Shown here in pieces: positions 1-14,400 of a DNA stretch of 64,000 nucleotides; position 1 is the stretch's first letter, and each line of letters begins with the position of its first letter. The position numbers and the translations under genes are program-made. A model generated the notes under the pieces. The model ran no database searches. It was not told where the DNA came from and was given only the letters and a program-made list of their open reading frames with translations. This DNA comes from Gyrodactylus bullatarudis (taxonomy: Eukaryota > Platyhelminthes > Monogenea > Gyrodactylidea > Gyrodactylidae): positions 733,084-797,083 of the forward strand of contig SSNU01000144.1 in NCBI GenBank assembly GCA_012064415.1, given 5' to 3'.

Positions 1-2828
1 GAATATATTTGAAAATTTTACATTCTGAGCATCTTTTGTTCGAAAATACACAAAAAGTTAATCTCTCCTATATTCCCATCCTTTCCACTAGTCAATGAGC
101 AGTACTCAGTATTCCCCCAACATCTGATGTTCATTTAATTAGCGCGAGCAAGAAAAGCTCCTCACAAGAGATTAGATTGGTGTCGAAGATAGTTGGAGGC
201 AGAAGAGAAAGACAGAAATCTTACTTTTCCATCTATCGAGAAGCTTTTGTCCCTATTTTTTCCCTAAAAATTCCTACCTTATGGCGTTAAAATTGAGATA
301 TCCTTTCTTTCAATTCACGCCGATTCGTTCACTAAAATACGAACATGACTCTTTTTCGTCTTTTACATGTTTTGTTAACAAAACTCTTACAAAATCATGT
401 ACAATATGTGAATATGCTTTACACACACTAAAATAAAAAACTTTTTTATCATATTAAGAAGTGAGCACTCGTCTAGGCATTCTCATAAAGACTTTACAAA
501 GGTCAAATGGAGAGAATAAAAGTTATTCTACTTCTACGTCTTTATCTGGAGCAATTTTATGCCTTTTATGATAGGATTTGAATTTGTATTCCAGAAAGAA
601 AAAGAGGTCATGAGATTGTCCTTTTTTATTGTTATCATCAGAAATTCATTCGCAAGACCTGGTCATTTTGCCGATTCTAAATTTTTATGAGATGTAACAA
701 AAAGTTTTTTCTTCTAACTGGAAAAAAATCTGATACAAGAGATTTATTCTCCGGCATCTGATAAAAATACAGTCACTTCATTTATCAGGAGGACCCATAA
801 AAACTCATTTGGTCGGTAAAGTAACAATAAATCTTTTTGACATTCTAATTAGAGGAGACTTTCCCTTTCAAGATAAATGGCCAATTTGTCTCCAATAATA
901 GAAAAAAGAGGTTCACTCGTGTGTCAAAATCTCTACCAGTCAAGTGCATCATATCTTTGGATCATTAATTAAGAGTGGGATAAATTATTCTATTAACAAT
1001 CCTCTATAATTTTTCATCTCGTGACCTCTATTTGTTTTTTTGGCTACATAAAACTAGAGTTAATTATTAATTGAAACACTTGAACTTGACTTATGAAGCC
1101 TTTGAGGAGGTTAGGCCTTCCTCCTTCGACTCATCGACTGGATAAACAACATACAAAACTAATAAAACCATATATACTTTCGAATTCTTATAAGTCTAAC
1201 GCGTGAATATTTTTTCATTCAAAAATGAACACAATAGATTAATTAGATTTTTATCTCTTTAACCCTCGAACTTGTCATACGACACGTTCCCTCCTTCTTT
1301 TCTATTCTAGCCATCACTGATGTTGATAATAAAACATTGAGTTATTTGTTATCTTTTTTTCTTCTTCTTCGAACTTTTTCATCATAATAATTATTATTTT
1401 CAATATCAAAATATTAAAAAGTAATAAAATCCATACATAAACCAACATTTCATAGCGTAAAGTTGGCTGAATTATCATTATTATTGAACCCAACTTTGGG
1501 AAAAATATGCACATTGGTATTATTATTATTATTATTCAGGGATAAACATTCAGGAAAACATTTGCAATGGTTGACTTCCTTTCTAACGTTATTCCTCAAA
1601 AATAATGTGAGACACGCATATTCTGACATTGATATAAAAATATTTAATACATTTATTCCCAATTTAACGCCTTCAAGCAGATAAAAGTTTACGTGGATAA
1701 GAAGGCGACTAATATTCCCAGAGGAATCTAACATGTCGGTAGGAATATTAAAAAAATAATTCTTCATAATTTTATACGGGCTGATAAAATTTATTTTCGT
1801 CAAGACTCAAGGAACGTGGTCTTCACGCAAAGACACATGTTGCTTCATGTAGTTATTTTATTACATTACTTTTCATTCATTCATTCAAGTTGAGTGAGAC
1901 ATCAAAAATAATCCCATCATTAAGAGAACACTACTACTATTGATAATATAGAAGAAGTTTTGTATTTGACATTTTTTCCTTGTGTGTGAACACCTAATCT
2001 ATATTTGGGCTAAGCCATCCTACATATTACAACATTTTAAATTCCCAATACCCTCAGTTTTAAAAATGAAACTTTATAATACATTTTGAACATTACAACG
2101 ACTTGTAATGCTTGTGCTACTTCTAAAATATTAAAACTAATCATTTGATGATGGTAATCTTGGATTAATAAACTCAAACTCTTTTTCCAATGTTTGTTAC
2201 TCTTTTAGCCCAAAATGTGAACTTGCATTCGTAATATTTTTGACCAGATAAATTGATATAATCATTTCTAAATTTTGGGTTTTATGAAGATTGTGATATA
2301 GCCTCGACATCGAAAGGGTTAAACTGATTTTTTTGGGCAATCTATAATTTAATCTTCAAGAGTATTGCTACTGGAATACTATTCAAGTGATACTTACTTG
2401 AAAGTAGATACATAAACTAAAAAAAGAATATGATGGTTACAAAATATCCAGCGACTGAATGTATTGATATAGAAATGATTGAGCTTTATGTATTGCCTAA
2501 TGATGACTCTCTTATCTTACTTTTGATCTGACAATACTATACTAACAGAGTATATAATTTCATAAACGAGTTCTGAAATCGATTATTGACTCATGAATTT
2601 GTATGCATGGTTTATTCAAGTGTAATAACAATCAATTCTGAGATATTTCAAATTCAGTTGCAAAAGTCACCCTAGTAGATGATGTTAACTGAAAGAAATA
2701 CTCTGATTGCTCATGATATAATTGGTTTGTAGTATAATCTCAGAGTAGCAAATGATTAAATCTAATAGTAGTAGTTGATATTCAACGCAAACTTTTCTTC
2801 TGATCATCTGTGTACTCTCAACTTGTAG
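1..2828. other. non-coding AT-rich stretch, no gene recognised
   Basis: I see no coding pattern in either strand. Open frames here are short, lysine/asparagine/phenylalanine-rich and arise from base composition. There are ATT/AAT runs near 1515-1540 and no recognisable RNA gene or mobile element. Confidence 0.5.
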
Positions 2829-2972
2829 ATAAAAGATGTCGCAGGGAATCTCGAATCTTGCCAAGCCACCTTCCGGCAAAAATAAGACTGTTGTACCTCT
2901 GAATAAACCCATTCCTCAAACCACAAAGTTGAATCGAAAAGGAGGCATTTACAACTACGATACCAAGACACT
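2829..2972 (+). CDS. possible first coding exon of an unidentified gene
   Basis: A pyrimidine-rich tract ends in a good acceptor (AG at 2827-2828). It is followed by seven untranslated bases, an ATG at 2836 in an AAAAG-ATG context, and 45 codons. These run into a strong donor (GTAAGT at 2973) that overlaps the in-frame stop, so the exon would end in phase 2. The peptide starts MSQGISNLAKPPSGKN and is basic and proline-rich, ending near GGIYNYDTKT. It looks like a disordered N-terminus, loosely like those of microtubule-associated CAP-Gly proteins, but that is not an identification. No following exon could be found nearby, so the downstream intron would be long. It may be a chance exon-like frame. 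Confidence 0.4.
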
Positions 2973-5721
2973 GTAAGTTCCAAAGTACATTGCATTTTAA
3001 TTTTTATAACATTTGAAAATAATTTTGATCATATCATTCTGTATGCACACGTGTCTCTCGACTCAAGATTACAATCCCTTTTCATTTGACTTGGTCAACA
3101 TATTTAGGATATTTTTGTCGGTAAATTATCTTATGAATGATGATTTTACGAGATGGAACGGGCATAATAAATCACCCGCTTATAAATAAATGTAGACTCT
3201 CGTGTAATTAATACCCCTGAAGAGAGAGATAGAGTGAGTATGCAAGGTACAAGCAGTACATAAACTTGAGTTGAAAGTTTAACAATTTGTTATCCACTCT
3301 TTTTTTCGCCAGAAATGTTGCCAGGGCTAATTTTTTTATAACCAGAACCATCATGGTGTTATTTTTATATGGTAATTGTAAACTTTTCCCTTGTTTGCGA
3401 TACCCTGTTGGAATGTGTATATAAAATTATGATAATTTTATTGCAATTCTTTTCTTTCATTTAAAATTTGTTGCCCTTCAACAAGGTATCTTATTTCTTT
3501 TACGATTACGATACAAAAATTATTTCACATCGGACCTGGGGTTGAGAACAGGAAATACAAATCCTGTCATTCTATTTTTTCTAAGCATGTTGTGCGTATC
3601 CTCCTTATTATTAAATTTATACCCAAAAAGACAAGATTTAATTCAATTTCCAGATGTGAAGAGGCACAAAAAGTCAAAAAGCACAGTGTTTTTATTGAAT
3701 GTTCAACTACATTTCCCCCTAAAGACAATAAAAATATAAATAAATTTAGAATGGAATCACGTTGTTAGGATTTTCATAGCTAACGACACGAGGTGGCTTC
3801 ATGCCGAGACCGAGATTTCGTAATAAGAATACTATTAAAAGAAAAACATTGTACTTTCGAGTAAAAAAACCAATGAATTCCATTATAATGAATGGACAGT
3901 AGTAGTAGAAGGACACGTTCATGTCATAAAAAAATTTAATTTCCTCCTACTCATTATTATTATTATTATTTGTGGGCCCTTGTCTTGTTCACAGAAGAGC
4001 AGGTTTCATTTCAATGAGATGAATGTTTTTTTTAATCCCTATCTCAAAAAGTAAAAAAAGAATACCGAATATGTCGAGGAAAAGTCTGTTTTATTCATGA
4101 TTAAAATCACTTAACTGCCTTACTAATAATAATGTTATAATACAGAATGAAGATACGAGAGGTTAACGAATGGTTAAGAAACATCTTAACAAGTCAACTA
4201 CAGATAAATAGGTCTTTTTTGTCAACGAATTTTTATACCATTCGTAGAATCAAACTCTCCTACTCATGCCTCTTTTTTCCAGGCTCGACGAGAGAGATTA
4301 TTTTATGACTCTCTTTTTCTCACGGTCATCTCTCCTTGCCCTAGACTATAATTGAAAAAATGGGTTTTTGGAAAGAGGGAGTTTTTTCTCTCAAAAGTCG
4401 CATGATAAAAAAATTCACTCCAATTGACGTCCAATTTTTGACACTTTATCACAGTAAAAAAAATTTTATTATCTACTAAAAATAGATAATGATGCCCATG
4501 TGAAAAATATGAGAAAAGGGGATCTCGCGAGAGAGAGAGATATGTGTGAGAAATCATCCGGCATCACTTCCTTTCCTCAATTTAATTTTTTCAAATTCTC
4601 ATAGAACTTTAATGCTTGTCCCATAAATTTGAGGATTCAATCTTTACTGAAAGCTTTAATTACTCCACATTCATGCCAAATTAATGTACCTTGAAAAAAA
4701 ATTATCTGGCTCTTAAAGGGTTAAATGACTTTTGGAAATAACAAATTGAAATGCATATTATGTGATCCACTATTATTTGGGTCAAACTCCCTAACACAAA
4801 CATTGAAGGTCACTCGGATCCAAAAAGGGTCGTTATAAAATGACAAGTTATCCTATCATAGCATGGCAATTCTGGTGATGGCAAAATTGATGATGATGAT
4901 ATTCTTTTTGAGATTGAAATGTTTTTACTTATTCATATAAATAAGGATTTATACAATTAAACTTATATTAGGGAAAAGGGAAAGAGTGTTCATTGTGATA
5001 ATCATGGTTGGAGAACTACATTTTGCATTTTTCCACTGAATTAAAATTGGAAATTAGAACAATGAGATTTTTATCTCTGCATAAATCTAAGAAAATAATT
5101 TTTGTTTATTTTCCATTCAACCGTTGAAATAGAACTGGTTGTGTTCCTCATTTTAGCCGTATTTTGCTATTCTTGGTGATAGCAACAACAGATAACATGT
5201 AATTTTAATCAACATGTCAGAAATTTCCTGTCCACTGTATCTCCTAGGTTAAGAACTATGTAGAACTAAATTCCTAAGCTCATTCACCCCCTCCCCAGCT
5301 CACCTAGTACTAGTCAAGTGTGCCCATGTTCCTGGTGTATTAATGAAACGTTTAGTCAGAGAGAAAAAACAAATAGGTGGAGGTGCAATTGTTTTTTGTC
5401 AATAACAACGGCAACAAGAGAGAAAAATAAAACAACAACTAGTAAATGATTGGAAAGATAAATTGTTGGTTCCATCAACACACGTTGTCTCCACCACTGT
5501 CTCTATAGTCACTTGCACAACTGGGAACTGAAAAGCCGGTCATTATCGAGTTCTTTCTCTTGAATTGACTTCCCCTTGTCTGGTTTACATGCACGTATGA
5601 GAATTATTTTCTACTCCAAAGTTACAGGTTGATTTTTCTCTGATATTCATTACAAGACTTGTTTTGTTGCCATCTAACAAAAGACTAATTTTGACACCTT
5701 TCTATTCTTGTTTCTGATTAA

Positions 5722-5741
5722 AATATATATATATATATATT
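5722..5741. repeat. (AT)n microsatellite
   Basis: Perfect AT dinucleotide run directly visible in the sequence. Confidence 0.85.
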
Positions 5742-8437
5742 TCCCCATTTTCTCATTTATTATACGGAAATATTCTCCTTGTAAATGGATAAATAAAATC
5801 TTGCTCGCGTCAATTAATAACTCGGCCTTGGCTAGATATCTAGATAGATACAGTGTTGGGAGACTTTGAATGGTATCAAATCGAAATTTTCTATGCCAAA
5901 ATGATTTTGACACAGTTTGACATGTTCGTGTAAAATAGCCTAAAAACTGAAAAACAAGAGGAACCCTATATATCTGTTTGTGTGTGCGTCTAGACATTGT
6001 AATTGAGAGGCATTTCGACTACTAATTTGTGCTATTCATCTATAACCACAACACTGTGGTTACTATCCAGATTTGATTTGACATTTATTTTCCCCAATCT
6101 CTCTCTCTCTCTCTCTTTCCTTCTACTCATGCTTGTTTGATATTATTGGTTTGTCCTCAATGTCTTAGTAAACCATCAAAAACAACAAATAGTACCAGAT
6201 TCCCATCAAGATAATTGATCTCATGCTTTCGACTAAACTAGCTCATCCAAAAATGTTCGACAATTCCCTATGTTTGACAATACTTCCCCTTTATTCTCAC
6301 TCATGCTATAGAGTCTACACACACACAACAACCTTCAAACAATCAACTGAATAGGAATGAGAGTAAAAGGGGCGTACTAATTTTCCTAATGCATTGAATA
6401 CTCTAATGATGGGAACCAATTTCGGTCTTTTCCCTTCCCTCTCTCTCTTTCTCTAGTCACCAAGGTTCAACTTTTACTCTCTAATCTTTTCATTGGAATG
6501 AATGAATAAGAGAGCATGAAATGTTGAATTGAATTAAATTCAATAAAGTTTACAAGTTCAAGTACTCGAATTATTTGCTCAAAGTGCGGGCCTGTTGGTC
6601 CCAATCCATGTATGATTCTAACTCATTGACCTTCCTAATGACTATTGTTTGCCCCCTAATTAAAATTTGATATTTTTATGCCTTGGGGAGAAACAGGCCT
6701 AGAACTTGGTCTCTCTTTGTACACGTACAATATCAACTTACTCATCTCACCCGATGAAATGTAATAATAATATATAACCCAAAAACAGAAAAAGTTTCCC
6801 CCAATCAACAAATAAAAATGATGTTTAAGAAACTAGATTCTCGATAAAATTGCAAGACTGGACTCTATCCACGTGTTTCCCTACTCATTTGTAAATAAAC
6901 ACAAGAAATGTTTCTAAATTTTTATTTTTGGTGTATTTACTATAAATCATTCCATCATTCTTTCTGGCCATACTCTCTTTTTATCTATTTATTCTCAAGT
7001 GTATGTAAAAACCTCTATTTGAATAATTTATTTGATCCTACATCGGCGTTTTGTGGTTAGGGAACGGTTGATTATATAAAAAAGCATACAATAAAATACA
7101 ACAAACATATAATTATTTTTATTCATTGACTAAATTAATGACCTCGATGAGCATACATGAGACAATGGACCCAATGTAAAGAAGAATGCCTCACTTTTGT
7201 ACAGTGTAAACTCTTCCCTTTAGTCCGTTTTGTTGTCCATCGGGTTGTCTCTCATAAAACTTTGTTCATTCTTCTTCAGAAGAAGAAAAAACAACATAAA
7301 ACTTATCTCAGAGAATACGGTATTCTCTCCCCTTTTCCAATTCAACAGATGTTCATTTGACCTCGGTCTATCTCTTATCTATCCTGCCCTCTTCCACATC
7401 TGATTAATTCTGGCACGTATGAGAGAGAGAGAGAGGAGCCGAAATGATAAAAATAAGTAATAAATTGGCATTATTATTTATTTATCAGAAATCTTCTGGA
7501 CGGATTTAATTTATTAATACAAAAATAAAAAAATTCAAAACTCAAAAAAAATGTCTGCCCATCTTTTGACATTTTTCAGTTGTTGTAAAATTCTCCAATC
7601 ATGTGTACATTTTCGATGAAGGGGAAAGTCACATTCAACTTGATGGATGAGATTAGGGAGCCCTTGCCTATTTTATTTGAAAAAATGAATTTTCATTTCT
7701 ACTTTCATTTCCTTGTAAAATTTGATATTTTGATATCAACCAGATACAAGATCAATGTAACTGATATGCTGAGAGATTATATAGCAACATCAAACCCACA
7801 CAACTCTGACTAGAATCTTTCCAACCAATTTTCACTTATCTGATTTAATCTTGAGATGAACTTGTTTTTTTCCCAACCTTTTTCTAATCTGTTCAAACTC
7901 GGTGTGGGCTATGCTAAGTCATGTTTTTAGGTAAAATAGGGGGCGGAAATACTAACATTAAATTGGCTGTAACTATGGTTTTTATGCTAGAAATTATTAT
8001 TCACTGTATAAACTTTTTTTCATGATTTCTTAACAAAATATAATGGGAATGGTAACAGGTCTGAATTATCGCCGAGTGACTATTCAAGTTTATTATCTTG
8101 TTGTATTATATGGATCATTCAATAGATTTTTATTTGAAATGAATGATTTGATGTGGACTCAGAAACTGTTGACAATCACAATCGAGAGAGTTGGTGTGTG
8201 GGCGCTCCCCTTTCTTTACTTGCATTAATATTATTATTCAATCTAGCCTAAATCGTTTGAATAGGTCAATTTTTCATGGTTTAGGTTTTGCTATTCTAAA
8301 CTATGGAAACATCATCAGTATTATTATGCTAAAGACTCATGGTAACAAATTAAACTTGCAATGTACTCCCCCTTTGTAATCATAATGATATTTTTTGAGT
8401 AAAATTTCTTAAAAAAGGTCAAATATACAGACAACAT

Positions 8438-8440
<3 letters not shown>

Positions 8441-8472
<32 letters not shown>
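8441..8472. repeat. (GA)n microsatellite
   Basis: About 16 uninterrupted GA units, the longest perfect dinucleotide array in the window. Confidence 0.95.
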
Positions 8473-8475
<3 letters not shown>

Positions 8476-11400
8476 TTACACTACCAAAATTATAATAAAA
8501 TGTTACATGAAATCATCATCATAACATTAACTATAGTATAGAGAGTAGGACTCATGCATTCAACTCACATGTGAGTATACTCAAATTATACATGAGGAAA
8601 AAGAGTGAAAGAGTAACTGGGCAAACTATTTATTCCCCCCTTTACTTTTTAAGTTTTCAATTTTTGAGGAAAAATCATGTACAAGCACAAACTCCTCCTT
8701 CTAGGGAAACTAACGAATTTTTCTTTTCTGCCACAAGTAACAAAGTTTGTCCTATCTCCACTTTAAAATAAACCATACTTTTCTCGTTTGACAAAATGTA
8801 TAGCTCAACCCCTTGAGGAAGATGGTTTGTAACGATAATTTTTCCATCCTCACGAAAAATCATCCCATCACTAGACAAAGAGTATAAGATCAAAATTAGT
8901 GGCTAAACATTTTTACCATGAGCTAAAATAGCTTGTACTTTCTATATTTTTCAGAAGGAAACTGAATAAGAAATATCCGCTAAAGAGTTCAGAGATCTGG
9001 GATAAAAATTGTGAATTGTATAAAAATATATATTAGTTATAGCAACCAAATGTAAAAACTGTAATTTGATCTCATGCATAAGATTTTGAAGCGAGAAATT
9101 GGGTAGCCGGGATAATGTGAATGAGATATTGGAGAGGGGTGAGGAGGAAGACAGCTAAACTATTGAGAGAAGTAATCATTTGTGACACGCGTTTAATTGA
9201 TATTCAAGAAGTTTACAACGCTTTGAGACCGAAATACGTCGTCATGTGGATAGGTGTAGCTATTTTTTTCCTTCGTCACATTTCATAAATAAACGTCCTA
9301 CGATTAGTAGCAGTCTTAATGTGCCATGATATTTTTGGGACATGTGCTGTGTAAGTAGAAGGTAACTAGACACCTTTTTTAGCCATCTCTCCTTGGCCCT
9401 CGCCTACTCTACATAGAGACATCAAGGCACAGACATCTTCATCCTGACAAGCTTACCTATACTCACAACATTGGAAGGGGGCAGAAGAGAAACAGATCTT
9501 GAATAAGACAGATCTTGTCTAAACTTTAATATTTCTTACGAAGTGTAAATATTTATGCATTTTTAAAAAAATCTTATCCTCTCGTCATTATCATTATTAT
9601 TATTGACAGGGAATAACAACTGTGTCTTGATTTTATCATTATTCCATGCAGGCTCTAGCCATTTTTGTTCTAGCTACCTCTCCATTATAATCAAAATCAG
9701 TAAAAGGAATAGATAATATGAATCTAAATTCATCTCAAGTTGAATTTTATGCTTAGACTTTAATTAGAGATAAAATTGAATCAAAATAAAACTCGTGCTA
9801 ATTAATGAATCAAAACTCAGAACCTAATTAGAGATGTCTTATTTTCATTGTCGAAATCTTCTCTGATAGCTCCAGTTCACTTTCTCTTGGTAATCCATCA
9901 TATCCACCTATAGGTCCCTCAAATTTAATTTCAAAAATTATTATTTCTTTTATTCAAAAAGAGTTCAACTATTCTTTTACACTCCTTCGTTCTGAGCTGC
10001 ATCTGTCCAACATAGGAAAAAATACATAAATCTGTTTAAAAACATAGGTTACCTTTTGATTAAAACTTAGAAAATGATCTTTGTATGAAGTGTGTCTTAA
10101 GTTAAGGTTTGAGGCACTGAAGTTGATGAATTAAAAAAGTTTTTAATTTTATAGGCATACCTACGAATCCAAAGAGATTTTAAAAAATTTACCCATGGTC
10201 ATCCTTGATGTAGCTCTTTGATGATGCTCTTATCCTCTTTCTTGCTACTTTTGGGAGGTCAGTTGCCAACACTCAATATTTTCACTAAAACTTGACTCTT
10301 AAAACTTTGAGGGAATGTAAACTTTTGTTTAAAATGTTAGTTAGACGTAATCAAATTCACTATTAAAAAACTGATCTATAATCTTGGGAATCTATTGAGG
10401 AATAAAAATAACTATCGAGTAACCTTTCAAATTCTATGCTAAATAATAGACTAGTTGGTTGGCAGCAGATATGACTAGATTTCAATACATAGCTCAGATC
10501 TTTGGGATTAAGTTCTACTGGAAATGAGTAGTTTAGTTCCTTCTCTCTACATTCCCGTGCTTTTAGAGTTCATTGGGATGTAAGTCAAAGTCCAAGATTA
10601 TAATCGAACCTAATTAGTTATTTTCAAATACGGGCTTATCCTACTCTTGATGTTGATTTCATAATATTCTAATTTACGTCATTACATTACATTTGTTAGT
10701 ATGCCCTCTTTTCTCTCCTCATATATCAAAATCAAACTGTGCGTACTCTCTCATTAAAGGGCCGATCAGGGGAAAGGAAAAAGCCAAAATAACCATATCA
10801 TCATCATCATTATTATTATTATGAACCCACACAAATATTCTCAGCATGCCTTACTTTCATAATCATCATTATTAGCAGGAGCAGTAAAAACTGGTGGGTG
10901 AGATTCATGAATCCGTAAAGATTGCCTAGAAAATGTGTCAGCCATTCCCGTGTGCTTCTTTTTTCTATGCTCGAATGAATATGGAAATATACTCCTTTTG
11001 CTGTAGATTTCTCATTAGAGTCTTCATTACCTTGATGAGACCAGCATTTTCGTCTTTCTCTTTTGGCCTTTTCATGAAATTTACACGTGAATATATATAT
11101 TCCCCAATCTACTCTATTTCTGAGTATTCGAGATATTTTCCCGTCTGTCTAAAGTCATGATGTTGTCTTTTCCTTGAATTATTTGATGGTTAGTATGCTG
11201 ATTTGCGTGACAAGAATTTATGGTCAGTTAATTTAAATATCTGAAGTAGTGGAATCTTTAAAAAATTACTCCTAATTAATTTGAAATCACATATCTAATT
11301 AATGAAGTGTATAATGAATGTTTCGCTACTCAGCCTTTAAATATTTATGGTAAGCTTATAAAATTTTTTCTTTTCATATAAATATCTATTGAATGAACAT

Positions 11401-14400
11401 TTTAAGAGGCTTTCTGACCTGGAAAAAATTATTTTCATTATCGAAATTATATAAGGCAATAGAGGCATATAAACGTTGATGTCTTTGAGAAGGTACAAAG
11501 TCATAAAATCTTTTCATCGAGAAAAAAACATAAAAAAGTTTATTCTAAAACATTTTCTAATCTGCATTAACACTCTAATTAAATTGGACATTTCACATGT
11601 AATTATCATTTTGATCATTAGTCTAAATAGGCCAACATGTTAGGCTGTTTAATTTTAAAAAAGATCATTAAAAATTAAACTCAAATGTTGAATATGATAA
11701 GATCATTTGACTGCTTTCTTGTCTCACTTACTCCTTCTTAATAATAAGAAGACAATAAAGTGTAACAATGTTTTTTTTGCTTGGTCCACTTAACATAACT
11801 TTCTACTATTGTCCTTTTCCTGCTTTATAATGATTATTTGTAAAATTGACCGGTCCAAATGTCGTAAAATTAAAATTTGACAACTTTCTCCTTAAAGTAG
11901 CTAAAAATATGGCCATCCTTCATCTGATCAGTACTCCTCCTACTCTGGTCAAGATTTTTGAGCGTGGCCATTCACTTTTGCCTGTCACAATAATTCTTTC
12001 TCACTTATGGGCTCGTGTTCAACGTATACACAGACTGTAGAAGTTGGAAAAAAGCGGGAATTAAAAGCAGGTAATAATAATACTATATAGCATGAGTGAA
12101 AAGTCTATTTTCCACTGAATTATCTGATAAAAGTGATTCGTTACTCAATGTACACAAAACTTGTTTTTAAAAGCATCAATTTCATGCCATTTGGCCAGTT
12201 TTTTCTCGTTTGCATGAAAAATACTTTAGTAAACACAGGCAGAGATAGACATTTGAGTATGAGAATGGGCTTGCATAAAACATTCAAGGCCAAAGATAAT
12301 GATTGACTTGATTTGAGAATTCTCACACATGCTGTATATCCATCAGTCAAAAAACACAAACACATCCAAATAAAGTATGTTTTGCCTTCTTGAATGAACT
12401 TGTTTCAATTTGGGAAAATTCACGCCCAATTTTTCTCATAGTCAACTTGTTAATAGACTCATCCTACCACCATAAAAATTAGACTCAACATTTTCATCAG
12501 GGATAGAGAGAATATTACAAAAAGTAGTATTAATAAAATGAAAAGAATAATTACACCATAAACTAACTGAGATAGATTTTATAATCTGTTCACTTCACGA
12601 GTGGAATAGAAATGTCTCACCCCCTCTTTCAGGATATTTTCAGGAAGCAACATTTCAATTTAAAACTTAATTAAAATTCCCTTGCATTCGTAGGACTTGT
12701 TGGATGTGTCCACTTTGCAAAACAGTCTACTTGAGAGAGGGATTCCTTCGTGTTTGACTCTCTTATCTATCTTAGCTTTTGTTGAAATTTTTATCAAAGT
12801 TATTCTTATTATTATTTCATCAATGTTTTCCATCTAATGTCTTGCCTTAGGGTCATCTAAAAGGTACATCTAAAATTTTTTTAATATTGAAAAGACTCTC
12901 TTGAGTAGATTACAAATTTCTCAACTCTATATTTTTCAGCCGTATAGCCTGAACATGACACAGAATATGTTGAAGTAAACACGTGCTTATGCAAAACACT
13001 TGAAATACTACACATTGACTTTTTCGCTATCTGTATTTTTATGTTAATATTTTGGGACTCGTGAGTCTTTTCACTACTACTGTGTTTTCAACGTTTTTAT
13101 TCCTTCTTTACCCTTTCAGATTCAGCTTCAAGTGTGCTCAAAAGATTTTACTAGCTTTTTTTATTACGAAAATGTCTGTCTCTCTCTCTCTTTTAAAGAT
13201 TGACTCCTAAATTTAATTAGTATTATTCTTTTTCGCATTTTTATGTGATAAACATTTTCTCATTAAATCATTTGTAAGTAAATTTCTCGATAGATTAGTC
13301 AGAATATTTTATCTACTTGTTTTTTTTCAATAAATAAATTGGTTTTAAACAAAATGAACTTGAAGTAGGTATATTTCTCGCCCGAAACTCGTATGAGAGA
13401 GATCTTTCCATTTATTAATTAACAGAATTTGATTTACACTTTGATTTGGCTTTTGCTGTGGTGGTAGGCTGTGAAATCTCTCCTCATTCTCATTTCCTTA
13501 TCAGATTTAAGGGAGAGAAGATAAATAGAGGTGTGTACGAATATGATTGAAAAGAAATTATAAACACTTGATAAGCCTTCTACTTCTTCTCCTTCAACTG
13601 CACTCAGATAATTAGATAAAAATATATTATCAATCCCGAAAATCTTTCTTTTCTTCGCACAAGCCTCGAATTATCACAAGTTAGGCTTTCCTTTACCAAT
13701 AAAAAAGTGTCTATGGTTTATTGTATTGAGAGTTGAATAGTAAGTCTACTCACTCCTCTCTTTTTATCAATCAGTGTAAACAAATTCTGGTTATTCTCGA
13801 TACACCGAACTCTGAGGGAGTGAAAAAGGGTGGCACACTATCACATACAGACAGGAAGGAAAGAAGGGAACTTGTCAGGACCCTTTTTGATACTTTTATA
13901 TGAAATATTCTTTAATCCTTTTTCGATATTTACGATAAACAATGAATAAATACATTTCAGACTACGTTTGAGGGAGTATCATTTTCAAAATTCAAAGATT
14001 TTTCAAATAAATATTTACCAAATCTGTCATTGAAAACCAATCTACTATAGAATTCTTAGGAGAGATAAGATTTTTGAGATTCAATATGGAAAATAAATGG
14101 TAGTCGTTTTTGATAGCTAAAACTTTTAATATCGTTATGAATAGGGTTACATCTAAAGAATAGTTTAATCAAGAAAGTTAATTCCTAGTTGCCAACCCTC
14201 TTCTTGCTACTTTTCAGTGATCAAGCCCATCACGAAATTGGATAGGAATCAGTGGAAAATCACGTGCAATAAAAAGTATCTTTGATCCCTTCCCATTGTC
14301 ATTTGATCTCTTCATACGAGGGTCTTGTTCTTGCCTTTTTCTAACCAACAACAAAAAATACCCTTGCAATTTTATTTGACCCAGGGGTTAATTATTCTTT

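Noticed and set aside
1450..1803. Open frames on both strands around 1.3-1.8 kb
   Set aside because: Overlapping frames on both strands with Asn/Phe-rich, ATT-repeat-driven composition and no splice or family signal.
5674..5997. 107-codon minus-strand frame
   Set aside because: It reads through the (AT)n microsatellite (Ile-Tyr repeat) and matches no family; taken as chance.
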